DNA from: JAEINY01 sp942490535
Lineage (GTDB): Bacteria > Bacteroidota > Bacteroidia > Bacteroidales > Marinilabiliaceae
Assembly (NCBI GenBank): GCA_942490535.1
Contig: CALNXQ010000008.1
Coordinates: 801,834-865,833, forward strand
Direction of reading: 5' to 3'
DNA length: 64,000 nucleotides
The stretch's first letter is position 1, and every line of letters starts with the position of its first letter. The notes under the pieces are model-generated. The model saw only the letters and a list, made by a program, of their open reading frames with translations. It did no database searches and was not told where the DNA came from. This document shows, one piece after another, positions 58,801 through 64,000 of the stretch. A program made the translations under genes and the position numbers.

Positions 58801-58876
58801 GTCCATGCCCGGGCCTTATGTGGTAGTGGTGGAATCAGACGGTGAACGACGCGTCACAAAAATGATTATTAAATAA
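49856..58876 (+). CDS. Giant SprB-repeat adhesin with T9SS sorting domain
   Basis: About 3006 residues from the ATG at 49856, which gives a signal peptide (NVNKISVFIFLLSLITFVKA); an in-frame GTG at 49832 overlaps the previous gene. The body holds some twenty SprB-type repeats of ~70-90 residues, each with the pattern C-x-G-x-x-(D/N)G-x-I ... GG ... Y ... L-x-x-G-x-Y-x-(L/V)-x-(V/L)-x-D-x-x-x-C ... EP. Examples: VKCNNQGNGSIRLAATGG and ATCFEDADGSIEVLPIGG. Two segments are recent duplications, one near 54.5-55.8 kb and one near 56.8-58.1 kb. The end (SPNPSDGFFNVDVELSE ... GPYVVVVESDGERRVTKMIIK) is a type A T9SS sorting domain. SprB of Flavobacterium is a mobile gliding adhesin; this protein probably is a surface adhesin exported by T9SS. 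Confidence 0.9.
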   Translation: MLTNILNVNKISVFIFLLSLITFVKAEKYDISSTTVATTGYIKTLKLTFGGSNKSFIYSYTIDEFNNATGNIERYSNFTTSVIPTSLKAEAIYHNHSGAPYSNFSKTWTSFENGLQECSLSNWDIDPARVEFTIKPYYQLENTPSQACTDGIGLKIFLNDSKIFCGDVKVYIRATSPTESWIQYNASPLPSGNNDNKGYLHVPFNAIASKPNWVGRNLEIRIQHPDGNYTSAVSGFSFYHPPTLVTKPTHLTCYGSNDGSIEITNLTNGNPNKTLYSWLVELTTAHSNDAVEFMPGYFIAKVHGKITGNKATNLVAGTYGIAVNYNDGTASSLCSGKEIVTLTQPNPIKMTQLDFNTFEAINGETYHTKTTNGKASGTINITGRSGEAYDIEQPAGASITHRTGTKYNISNIPLSVTKIVVKSKSEGCLSDEINISAPLSAPSKLSVAIGTIQHVDCKGNKTGQIPLTISNGFGEYKIELTSKTHSVTIDNHDEMSHTFTGLPKETYTIKVTDLANTNDSYTIKDISVNEPTDDLQIKVDSYSNVKCNNQGNGSIRLAATGGTGGTENYSFHIGNVNTQYSEVLAGNTTYICKVTDANSCTSTTTQYISNPAALAVASGPTISPAACTAAKNGSITFTVNGGHDKDASFTVTSAEEPRKFTSSDVSHNGRQITISNLSGGTYKVNIQNGANCEISNYSFTIPVSSTTIGLNISTIYQPLCKEQKNGIVKLEVNNGTPVSGTNKYDLLVNGSTTKEYDMSNNFTGLDGTITYSFKVTDINGCSSDINNYVVGIKENPLNFNALPSSQPTSCPNGTDGTITVLGKGGRKMDGNPTSKYYYSINNVDYEEITGNSNHTFDKNITATTHTVYIKDEAGCKVQASIKVESKENPFDQTKTNISDQSCTDISNGVIQLTSLPATWYNNLSFSLNEIKLNPSTVSIDKSAAAFKELSTSTYKLEIKNETNNCAKTFSNLNVANLYHDKMIIINPTIEIKPACDNANNGELGINVSRTGYEGPWTIILNGGTQSANSSFSAYYTELDDITYTITAIDENGCSKQQSVILPQSSDAVDFEAAPLVSPATCSDVSNGSIEVKAIKGVPLVGNMYNYYLIDITDNKSEKLISGPSALFENLTPTHHYQVRVEDAVGCSKESEVVLMGSRPSISFSQAIVSSPCCNGGNDGSIKITISNDNAPGVTYSYHLYDENNIPVNTSTFDMTSGTFSGLSAGIYGISVQGDDTCGENYDNIIVNEPTKIAISASTYQCITGNGLNNGSFTITATNGSKNYAYEWIKDDLILDAKDDIVYNGASGFTFEASDLTPGTYTFRLRDMNSCLYFDDGNSIWYEESFTLTEPNKLTLTPTIVHESCASANDGQISILAEGGWLCGSNYQSDCNNTSTICGEWSGINCTNPDYIYGIVSNNTEQWQCSNVFEDLNPDTYQVMVQDKAGNITSQEVTINSRPLLAITEVGSSIDATCPGYSNGQIAATVSNGVLENGMFTYTITDRTSAQIISNLNQDADFTYDLLPAGDYTLTVTDLNGCNDSFDFTIGEPLPAEITLTHNFILDKGLATGEINVTVTNGNQLFNYEWYYNGAAAPFEQGQTTQSILLNNRLAGTYLLKVKDIHNCVYETSEWMERTIEIIEPDKKLQFSKQESTNVSCNGFGDASISVEATGGWGTNYEYSLNNKPWQANGNYTKLEPGDYSVTIRDEEEVTRTWEVTINEPKTLDMNLSGVFNASCPLYANGRIEATILNGIDHPDGLHYRIVDLNDATMILGEKADFSRDYRFNKLPKGDYELFVTDQNSCVASKTFTITEPDTAKIKLTNNFIRAKGEATGEIDVTVSKGNGLFDYKWYRKGETTPFKQGRTSDTVALDKQLAGTYTLMLRDTARCVYEDEDWMTRIVEMREPENALKFEVTRNRATTCFEDADGSIEVLPIGGWGNYKYTLNGGVSQPETTFNNLVADNYTITITDSTGIQWDSTLVVTQPELLEAAYLNHKDINCFGGKDGWISLDIKGGNQNYLVSTDQENWITGNRVEDLAIGTYTVFVKDKKECATQINPITLMQPHEITLVDSSIIKSRCSNNEGIINTVFKGGVGSLNYTWYRVANDYSSETLLTATNDTISDLFAGRYKVEVTDDHHCTLPFNFAIGDITDLAVDAIETKAVSCYGYSDGQALAKVINGNQPYVYSWPKEISEHQNDTAWAMTAGTYELLVSDDKGCTTTRKFTIQTPAPLNYSLSIDEQPLCLGGQKGTIELTGTGGTPEYNYTWSTGSSDARIADLEPGTYALTLTDSHECEARFSFERQYQRYLTPFIGVDTLICHYDLLPLDAGAYNRFIWTADNGFASDERTISLNDPGTYFLEVTDVDNCLGYDTLKLDVSYLQIDHLQLKDVTCNKFADGEAHLTIGPENWEHTISWPDASSETSWMNLSGGDYKVKVEDPFGCKEERHFTIFEPDTLNLVINQLQSPLCYGNSNGIIDSRMAGGVSPYRITWNTGSQNELLTKLDTGYYHVEVYDANNCFYEQGFDFPYRRFLAPHVGPDTLICHYDKLPLDAGDYSKFRWTAKGNFSSRQREVTLTDPDTYYLEVTDADNCLGYDTLKLDVSYLKIDNLQLKDVTCYGFGDGEATITVSPAHWPHTISWPDGSGLNSWRLLNGGTYEVNIADAFGCGDKDYFKIDEPAPLAINMNKQLDPYCFGVPDGIIETEGNGGVANYRYNWLHGENNRKIEKLDTGRYVLDLFDGNNCHIREAFNMQYVKTIYPQLGNDLVICQGNNAKLYPGAFEAYQWFQNDIETGSDTALVISDAATYRVQVADDMGCIGRDTMSLAVRSTDLTPEFLTATSVPAGDTLIIVEVSQPKPQKIEWFFTGEYQVVETGDYYCKVIFTEEGMREVTLNAHSYNCMAQARKTILVTPEGTQDSSEDPAKQGYKNLMKVTASPNPSDGFFNVDVELSETAAINIYLVSLGSGQIIDQRKAHGMKKYNESFNLSMPGPYVVVVESDGERRVTKMIIK

Positions 58877-58888
58877 AGGGGGGGCAAA

Positions 58889-58932
58889 TTTCAAGATATC
58901 AAGTTTCAAGAAACAAGAAGAGAAGAATCGTC
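58889..58932. repeat. Short CAAG word array upstream of a four-helix-bundle gene
   Basis: TTCAAG, TCAAG, TTTCAAG and ACAAG recur within ~40 bases between the adhesin stop and the four-helix-bundle ATG. It belongs to the same array type as 59296-59436, so the gene is bracketed on both sides. Confidence 0.5.
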
Positions 58933-59292
58933 ATGATGAACACTAAATATGATCTGAAGGAGCGCACTTTTGAATTTGCTCTCAAAGTGAGAAGAATTAT
59001 TAATAAACTGCCACGCAGTTATTCAAACCTTGAAGATGGCAGACAAGTGATCCGTTCTTCTGGTTCTGTTGGTGCCAATTACATTGAATCAAATGATCCG
59101 CTAGGCAAAAAAGATGAAGTTATGCACTTAAAAATTGCCCGAAAAGAGGCAAATGAATCTGTTTTTTGGTTAAGACTGCTCAAGGAAACAAACCATGAGA
59201 ACCTGCAAAAGGAATTGACTATTTTGATAGATGAAGCGGAACAACTCAAAACCATCTTGTCATCGATCATTAACAAAGTCATGAAAAAATAA
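58933..59292 (+). CDS. Four-helix-bundle protein (S23/IVP family), second copy
   Basis: A 119-residue helical protein of the same family as the gene at 24787-25194: LKERTFEFALKVRRIINKL, then VIRSSGSVGANYIESNDP (family core), then ARKEANESVFWLRLL. It overlaps no neighbour and lies between a giant adhesin gene and a beta-barrel gene, bracketed by CAAG/CTTG word arrays. As elsewhere, no function is known; the bracketing suggests a passenger rather than a member of the surface system. The first ATG may be one codon downstream (58936). Confidence 0.85.
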   Translation: MMNTKYDLKERTFEFALKVRRIINKLPRSYSNLEDGRQVIRSSGSVGANYIESNDPLGKKDEVMHLKIARKEANESVFWLRLLKETNHENLQKELTILIDEAEQLKTILSSIINKVMKK

Positions 59293-59295
59293 AGG

Positions 59296-59436
59296 CCAAA
59301 TTGCAAGTAACAAGATGACAAGAAATCAAGACGCAAGTGATCAAGAAAACAAGTACCAAGCCATCCTTGAAAACTTGAGATTTGGAACTTAAGATCGAAG
59401 TTCCTTGGAACTTGAAGCCTTGAAACTTGAATCTTA
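59296..59436. repeat. Quasi-palindromic CAAG/CTTG array, copy 1
   Basis: The left half carries CAAG words about nine times, the right half CTTG words about seven times; the turn is near 59365. A block of ~43 bases (59334-59377) is shared, with a few differences, with copy 2 (61271-61313). The whole can fold into a long imperfect hairpin between the four-helix-bundle gene and the beta-barrel gene. Confidence 0.7.
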
Positions 59437-59452
59437 CTCATATCGTTAAATA

Positions 59453-61153
59453 ATGCAGAAAACACGCTATATACTGATACTCTCACTAATTCTGATAGTT
59501 CCGAACCTGCCAGCTCAGCAGTTGGATCAGGTAGGTAAAAAAGACGCCGTAAAAATCAACGGTGGCTTAAACGTCAACCAGGTGTACCGCACCAATGCTG
59601 CCAGTGGTATTGATCCCTATGCCCTGGTGGTAACCGGTAATCTGTCGGCCAGCCTCTATGGCATGTCCATACCGCTGTCCTTTGCCTGGTCCAATAACCA
59701 GTGGACCTATACCCAGCCCTTTAACCAATTCTCCATCAGTCCTTCCTACAAATGGGCCACGCTGCACCTGGGCTATTCCAGCATGAGTTTCTCACCCTAT
59801 TCGCTGAGCGGTCATACCTTTGCCGGAGCCGGTGTCGACCTCACCCCATCAGATAAGTTTAAGTTCAGTGCCATGCATGGCCGCCTGCGCAAAGGACTAC
59901 CCGGTGATTCAGCCATGGGATTTGATCCGCAATACCGTCGCATGGGATCCGGATTTAAGACCACTTACACCTTTAAGAGCGGCGAAGTGGGCGTCCACCT
60001 CTTTTATGGGGAAGACGACACCAATAAACCCGCCGACCGCATCGACTCACTGGGCATCACCCCCAAAGAAAACCTGGTGCTCGGCTCCACATTTATGGTG
60101 CGCCCCTTCCAGCGACTGACAATACGCGGTGAAATGAGCGTCACCAGCCTGAGTCACGACCGCCGCATCAGCAGTGCCACCGACTGGGACGGTGCGGCCA
60201 CCTTCCGTTACCATGCCGCCAAATCGGATGTGGCCTGGAGCACCGCTTACGGAAGCCTGGGCGCCGGCATTGAATACGTGGAACCGGGCTACGAGACACT
60301 GGGCGCCTATTATACGGTGAATGATTTTGTGAACTACACCTTCAACCTGGCCACCGTGCTGCTCCGGGGCAAGGTGAGCCTGGCCGGCAGCATCGGCATC
60401 CGCGAAACCAACCTGGACAAACAGTCGGACACCGACCAGAAAGATGTGATCCAGAATATCAATGTGGGTTTCAACCCGGGAGAAAGGTTCAACATGAACC
60501 TCTCCTACTCCAACTTTTACAACTACACCCATGTGCGGACTTTGTTTGAAGAGACCAACACCCACACCGACTATGAACTGCTGGATACATTGCAGTTTAC
60601 ACAAATCAATGAAAACATCAATCTATCGGCCAACTGGCAGATGAAAAAGACGGAGACGGATAAACACAGTTTGAACGGTAACCTGAACTTCCAGCAGGCC
60701 ACCCAAAACCAAAGTGACGTGGCTGAGAATGCCGACAGCCGCTTTATCAATGCTTCAGGCGGTTACATGTGGGCTCGTCCCCAACAAAATCTATCATTGG
60801 GCATCAACATGAATTACAGCCGAAACAAAGCCACAGCGGGTGTGGGTGAAGCCTACGGCCCGGTGCTATTCATACGCAAGAGCCATTTTGACAAGACCTG
60901 GCGCAACAGCCTCTCCCTGTCGTGGAATGGCACTTTCATGGATCAGAAATCCACCGGTAATGTGATGACCGCCCGGCTGGGCTCCAATTATACCTTGAAA
61001 AAGAAACACCTGCTCAATTTGAGCATGGCCTACAGTCACCGCGAACGCAACGGCGACAGCAACGGTTACTTGACGGCTACACTGGGGTACAGTTACCGCT
61101 TTGGGTGGCCGAAGAAGGAAAATAAGAATACAAGTAATCAAGAGACAAGGTGA
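59453..61153 (+). CDS. Predicted outer-membrane beta-barrel protein
   Basis: 566 residues with a signal peptide (RYILILSLILIVPNLPA-QQ). The mature part is a succession of alternating amphipathic strands with aromatic girdles (FSISPSYKWATLHLGYSSMSF, FNMNLSYSNFYNYTHV, NLSANWQMKKTETD, SLSLSWNGTFMDQ). The last true strand is TATLGYSYRFGW. It is about 14-22 strands, too long for the PorP/SprF family, and I do not assign a family. A porin-like or secretion-partner role for the neighbouring surface proteins is inference. Oddity: the final residues ENKNTSNQETR are encoded by the adjoining CAAG tandem repeat, so the natural C-terminus may have been altered. Confidence 0.8.
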   Translation: MQKTRYILILSLILIVPNLPAQQLDQVGKKDAVKINGGLNVNQVYRTNAASGIDPYALVVTGNLSASLYGMSIPLSFAWSNNQWTYTQPFNQFSISPSYKWATLHLGYSSMSFSPYSLSGHTFAGAGVDLTPSDKFKFSAMHGRLRKGLPGDSAMGFDPQYRRMGSGFKTTYTFKSGEVGVHLFYGEDDTNKPADRIDSLGITPKENLVLGSTFMVRPFQRLTIRGEMSVTSLSHDRRISSATDWDGAATFRYHAAKSDVAWSTAYGSLGAGIEYVEPGYETLGAYYTVNDFVNYTFNLATVLLRGKVSLAGSIGIRETNLDKQSDTDQKDVIQNINVGFNPGERFNMNLSYSNFYNYTHVRTLFEETNTHTDYELLDTLQFTQINENINLSANWQMKKTETDKHSLNGNLNFQQATQNQSDVAENADSRFINASGGYMWARPQQNLSLGINMNYSRNKATAGVGEAYGPVLFIRKSHFDKTWRNSLSLSWNGTFMDQKSTGNVMTARLGSNYTLKKKHLLNLSMAYSHRERNGDSNGYLTATLGYSYRFGWPKKENKNTSNQETR

Positions 61154-61365
61154 CAAGAATACAAGTAATCAAGAGACAAGATAACAAGAATATCAAGTAA
61201 TCAAGATGCAAGCTCCAAGTGATTTAAAAAAACAAGGAACAAGATGACAAGACAGTAAAAATACAAAATACAAGTGATCAAGAAGTCAAGTTCCAGGCCA
61301 TCCTTGAAACTTGAATACTTGGAACTTGAAACTTTAGAACGAAGTCCCTTGAAACTTGAAACAAA
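61124..61365. repeat. Quasi-palindromic CAAG/CTTG array, copy 2, with 31-bp tandem repeat
   Basis: It starts inside the beta-barrel gene. A 26-base unit is exact at 61124-61149 and 61155-61180, with an imperfect third copy at ~61186-61212: a 31-base period. CAAG words continue to ~61290; CTTG words dominate from ~61303 to 61365. It shares a ~43-base block with copy 1 (59334-59377 vs 61271-61313). Confidence 0.8.
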
Positions 61366-61391
61366 CAACTGAACAGATTAAACATATATAA

Positions 61392-64000
61392 ATGAAACGG
61401 CTACTTCTACTCATTACCTTCATCCTTTCAGTGCTATACACCAGCGGGCAAACGGTGTATCCCATCCGGACCTATACCGTGCTGAACCCGCCACTGCCCT
61501 ACACACTCAGTGGTTTTGCGTCCGAGCCGGGGCGCATGCAGCTCAATGTGGTGGTCGATGATGTGTCGCTGGATCAGTATGCCGTGAAATTTCGCATCAC
61601 CATACAGGGCAATGGCATCAAGCTATATACCAAACCCGACCTGCGTCAGCAGCCCTTCTTCCTCGATGGGGGCCTCACAGAAACAGTCACCGGACTGGAT
61701 CTGGAGCCCCTGTTCAACCCTGACAACCTCATTTTTGAAGGCTATAGCCGTAACGAATACAAACGCAATGGCCGCCTGCCCGAAGGTGTTTACCGCGTAT
61801 GGGTCGATATCCTGGATTACTACCGCAGCTTCCAGGTATCCCAATCCATCCCCGGCATTGCCATGATCTACCTCACCCGTGCCCCCCGCCTCTCTTTCCC
61901 CATGAGTGGCAGCGAGATTGATCCGCGCACCGAACCCAACCTGCGTTTCTCCTGGATGGGCACCCTGCCGGCCGATCCCCTGGCCGACATCGCCTACCGT
62001 TTCCGCCTGTGGGAGATACGCCCCCAAGGACGTGACCCCTATGAAGTGGCCCGCGCCATGCAACCCATCTTCACCGAGGAAACCACCGATCCCAATTTCA
62101 TCTACGACATGGGCTTGCCGCCCCTCATCGACGGCATGAACTATGCCTGGCAAGTGGAAGCCATCGATCGTGAAGGACGCGCCCGTTTTCAGAACGACGG
62201 CACCTCGGAGGTCTACACCTTCCGCTACGGCCGCAGCTGCATCACCCCCGAGCCAGTCATCACCTCGGTGGGACAGACCGAAGTGGCCCTGCGCTGGTCA
62301 GGCGATCTCTCAGCCCAGCTCTACCGCATCAGCTACAAAGGCAGTGACGAAAGCGAATGGCAACACCTCGAAACCGCGTCCATCACCCACACCCTGAAGG
62401 AGCTGAAAGACAATGCCGGCTACGAAATTAAAGTACAGGCCATCTGCAACGACCAGGAGGGCGACTACAGCCGCATCGTCCGTTTTAAAACCAACCGCAT
62501 TGTTGATTACACCTGCGGCGCTGCCGGTGATGAGTTCGACCTGAGCAACCGCGAGCCGCTGGCCTCCCTGGGCCGTTTCGACGAGTTTAAGGCCGCCGAC
62601 TTTGTCATTGAAGTGGAAGAAGCCCAAGGGGCCAATGGGCTCTTCTCCGGGAAAGGACTGGCACTGGTGCCCTACCTGGGATTCGTTAAGTTCATGGTCA
62701 CCTTCGAGAACGTATTTATCAATACCGACCGCCGCATGGTGGACGGACAAGTCCAGTTTGTTTACGACGAAACCACCGGCATGGTCTTTGGCTTCGGCAT
62801 GGGAGGTGGTAAGGACGCCGACGAAGCCATCGACATCGTTGAAGAGGTAGCCAAAGTCACCGACAAGGTGATCACCACCGATGGCGAAGTGAGCGATGTC
62901 ACCGTAAGCGGAAACACAGTCACCATCACTAAAAAAGATGGCTCCACCGAAACCGTAACAGTGGCGGATGGCAAGAAAGTGGCCATCGTCTCACCGGGAG
63001 GCAGTAGCGGCGGTGCCGTGCATGTGGTCGATCAGGCTTCCGGCCGTGTGTTTACCACACCTAAGAAAAAAGCAGGTGGTAAAAATGGCAGCAGCAGCGT
63101 GGGGACAGCCGCTACCACCGGCCAGTATGGCTGTGCCATCGATTTCAAACCCGCCTCCACCATGCGCTTTGGCTACGACTCCGTGGGCGACGGCAAAAGT
63201 AAACCCGATGCTTATTTTAACCGCAACAAAAGTGGTGATCGGATCCCCTGGAAATCCATCCAGTCCGGCTCCACCGATTTTATCGATGTGGTGATCAAAG
63301 GCGATTGCCACCCCGACAGTCTGCGTTACCTCCGCGAGAGCGGTCTCATCACCCCTTCGGCCCCCCAGGACAAAGGCAGCCGCCTGATGATCACCGGCCT
63401 GGCCGATGGCGAAGAGGACATTCTCACTGTGGCCGTGGCCAAAACGGAACATATCAATGACAGTACCTCCCGCGAGATACTCACCGAAGCCGGTGCCTTG
63501 GGACTGGTGGCCTACGATGCCATCAGCAAAAATGTGGTACTGGTACCCATTAACGATGCCCAGTGCCCCACCAATCCGGGCATCATCAAAACCGAGCTGG
63601 ACAAACTCTTTGGCCCGGCCGTCACCTCGTGGCAAGTGACCATCCGCAGCAACCTGAACGTGGAAGACCTCGCCCCCGAAGGCTTTAAAACATCAGGTAA
63701 CAGCTTTGCCGCCCGCTACACCAACGACATGAAGGCGGTGATTAATAAGCTCAAGCGACAAAGCGATTACGACCGCAAGACGCTCTACCTCTTTTTTGTC
63801 AATGCCCCCAATGCCGACCGTGCCGGCTACATGCCCCTGGCCGGTGATTTTGGCTTCATTTTTAACTTTGGCAGCAACACCAATGTGATTGGTCACGAGC
63901 TGGCCCACGGCACCTTTAACCTGCGCCACACCTTTAGCGACAAAGCCCAACACTACCTGCCCGAGAAATCCACTAAAAACCTGATGGATTACGCCAACGG
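61392..64000 (+). CDS. TANFOR/FN3 exported protein with metallopeptidase-like region (partial, runs off right edge)
   Basis: 869 codons are visible. A signal peptide (MKRLLLLITFILSVLYTSG) comes first. Residues ~25-150 match my recollection of the TANFOR domain (B_forsyth_147): PYTLSGF, GNGIKLYT, RLPEGVYRVWVDILDYYRS. Then come a beta domain (FPMSGSEI...NLRFSWMG), an FN3 domain (~290-370, EPVITSVGQTEVALRWSG) and a linker. Near the window end is a zinc-peptidase-like motif HELAH (835-839) followed by GTFNLRH, and then LMDYAN (864-869), a likely Met-turn. This HELAH...LMDY pairing is typical of predicted metallopeptidases in polymorphic-toxin-like and surface proteins of Bacteroidota. It is a possible secreted protease effector. 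Its codons are GC-rich. Confidence 0.85.
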   Translation, partial: MKRLLLLITFILSVLYTSGQTVYPIRTYTVLNPPLPYTLSGFASEPGRMQLNVVVDDVSLDQYAVKFRITIQGNGIKLYTKPDLRQQPFFLDGGLTETVTGLDLEPLFNPDNLIFEGYSRNEYKRNGRLPEGVYRVWVDILDYYRSFQVSQSIPGIAMIYLTRAPRLSFPMSGSEIDPRTEPNLRFSWMGTLPADPLADIAYRFRLWEIRPQGRDPYEVARAMQPIFTEETTDPNFIYDMGLPPLIDGMNYAWQVEAIDREGRARFQNDGTSEVYTFRYGRSCITPEPVITSVGQTEVALRWSGDLSAQLYRISYKGSDESEWQHLETASITHTLKELKDNAGYEIKVQAICNDQEGDYSRIVRFKTNRIVDYTCGAAGDEFDLSNREPLASLGRFDEFKAADFVIEVEEAQGANGLFSGKGLALVPYLGFVKFMVTFENVFINTDRRMVDGQVQFVYDETTGMVFGFGMGGGKDADEAIDIVEEVAKVTDKVITTDGEVSDVTVSGNTVTITKKDGSTETVTVADGKKVAIVSPGGSSGGAVHVVDQASGRVFTTPKKKAGGKNGSSSVGTAATTGQYGCAIDFKPASTMRFGYDSVGDGKSKPDAYFNRNKSGDRIPWKSIQSGSTDFIDVVIKGDCHPDSLRYLRESGLITPSAPQDKGSRLMITGLADGEEDILTVAVAKTEHINDSTSREILTEAGALGLVAYDAISKNVVLVPINDAQCPTNPGIIKTELDKLFGPAVTSWQVTIRSNLNVEDLAPEGFKTSGNSFAARYTNDMKAVINKLKRQSDYDRKTLYLFFVNAPNADRAGYMPLAGDFGFIFNFGSNTNVIGHELAHGTFNLRHTFSDKAQHYLPEKSTKNLMDYAN

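Noticed and set aside
58933..59292. Fragment of a 23S rRNA intervening sequence, because the protein family is typical of those.
   Set aside because: No rRNA sequence flanks either four-helix-bundle gene; both are in protein-coding neighbourhoods.
59453..61153. PorP/SprF family membrane protein, suggested by the SprB-repeat neighbour.
   Set aside because: It is ~566 residues versus ~300 for PorP/SprF, and I could not see the family's N-terminal pattern; it is kept as an unassigned beta-barrel.
61124..61365. A CRISPR array, because of the 31-base periodicity.
   Set aside because: The 'spacers' are only 5 bases, the repeats degrade quickly into CAAG words, and no cas genes are present.

Overview
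The window looks like chromosome of a Bacteroidota bacterium (class Bacteroidia; a Marinilabiliales-type gliding or type IX-secreting lineage is my guess). The evidence is: two proteins with type IX secretion (T9SS) C-terminal sorting domains, an S46 dipeptidyl peptidase, SprB-type repeats, a TANFOR-type domain, and several promoter matches to the Bacteroidota pattern TTTG-N17-19-TAnnTTTG. GC is moderate, lower around the insertion sequences (31.8-37 kb) and visibly higher from about 57 kb to the right end. No tRNA, rRNA or CRISPR array was seen.

Left part (1-13.6 kb). A giant minus-strand gene (2090 codons, running off the left edge) carries a PLP aminotransferase-like module and, far downstream, a P-loop typical of HPr kinase/PEPCK. 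It is followed by a DUF3795 cysteine-rich protein (+), a probable DPP11 (Asp/Glu-specific S46 peptidase) behind maf (both -), a T9SS-sorted secreted protein (+), a UbiA-family prenyltransferase and a KdsC-like HAD phosphatase (both -).

Efflux part (13.8-30 kb). A plus-strand tripartite RND drug-efflux operon (lipoprotein adaptor, HAE1 pump, TolC-type lipoprotein) converges on a minus-strand heavy-metal RND operon: CusA-type pump, a four-helix-bundle (S23/IVP family) protein, a TolC-type protein, and a CusB-type adaptor carrying a heavy-metal-binding domain and two C-terminal HMA-like modules. A complete group II intron with maturase sits directly after the terminator of the adaptor gene. A small Cys/His-rich secreted protein lies upstream.

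Middle (30-42 kb). GPP34/GOLPH3-like and DUF6261-like proteins are followed by two insertion sequences: an IS4-type element and an IS256-type element with clear terminal inverted repeats and an 8-bp target duplication. Then come an unrecognised protein, a single-pass membrane protein, a GH20-type glycosidase, a PIG-L/LmbE deacetylase lipoprotein, and a SulP anion transporter (-).

Right part (42.2-64 kb). A plus-strand run of large exported proteins: a secreted helical-repeat protein, a 1.5-kDa-residue protein of unknown family, a multi-FN3 protein, a ~3000-residue SprB-repeat adhesin with a T9SS sorting domain, a second four-helix-bundle protein, a predicted outer-membrane beta-barrel, and a TANFOR/FN3 protein ending (cut by the window) in a zinc-metallopeptidase-like HELAH...LMDY region. 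This is the best candidate for an undescribed surface or secreted-effector system.

Cutting across these regions are short intergenic 'word arrays' (CAAG/CTTG, GAAAT/ATTTC, CACAAAT/ATTTGTG and others). The first three are quasi-palindromic: one word orientation in the left half and its complement in the right half. Both four-helix-bundle genes lie beside such arrays, and one array has replaced the 3' end of the beta-barrel gene.
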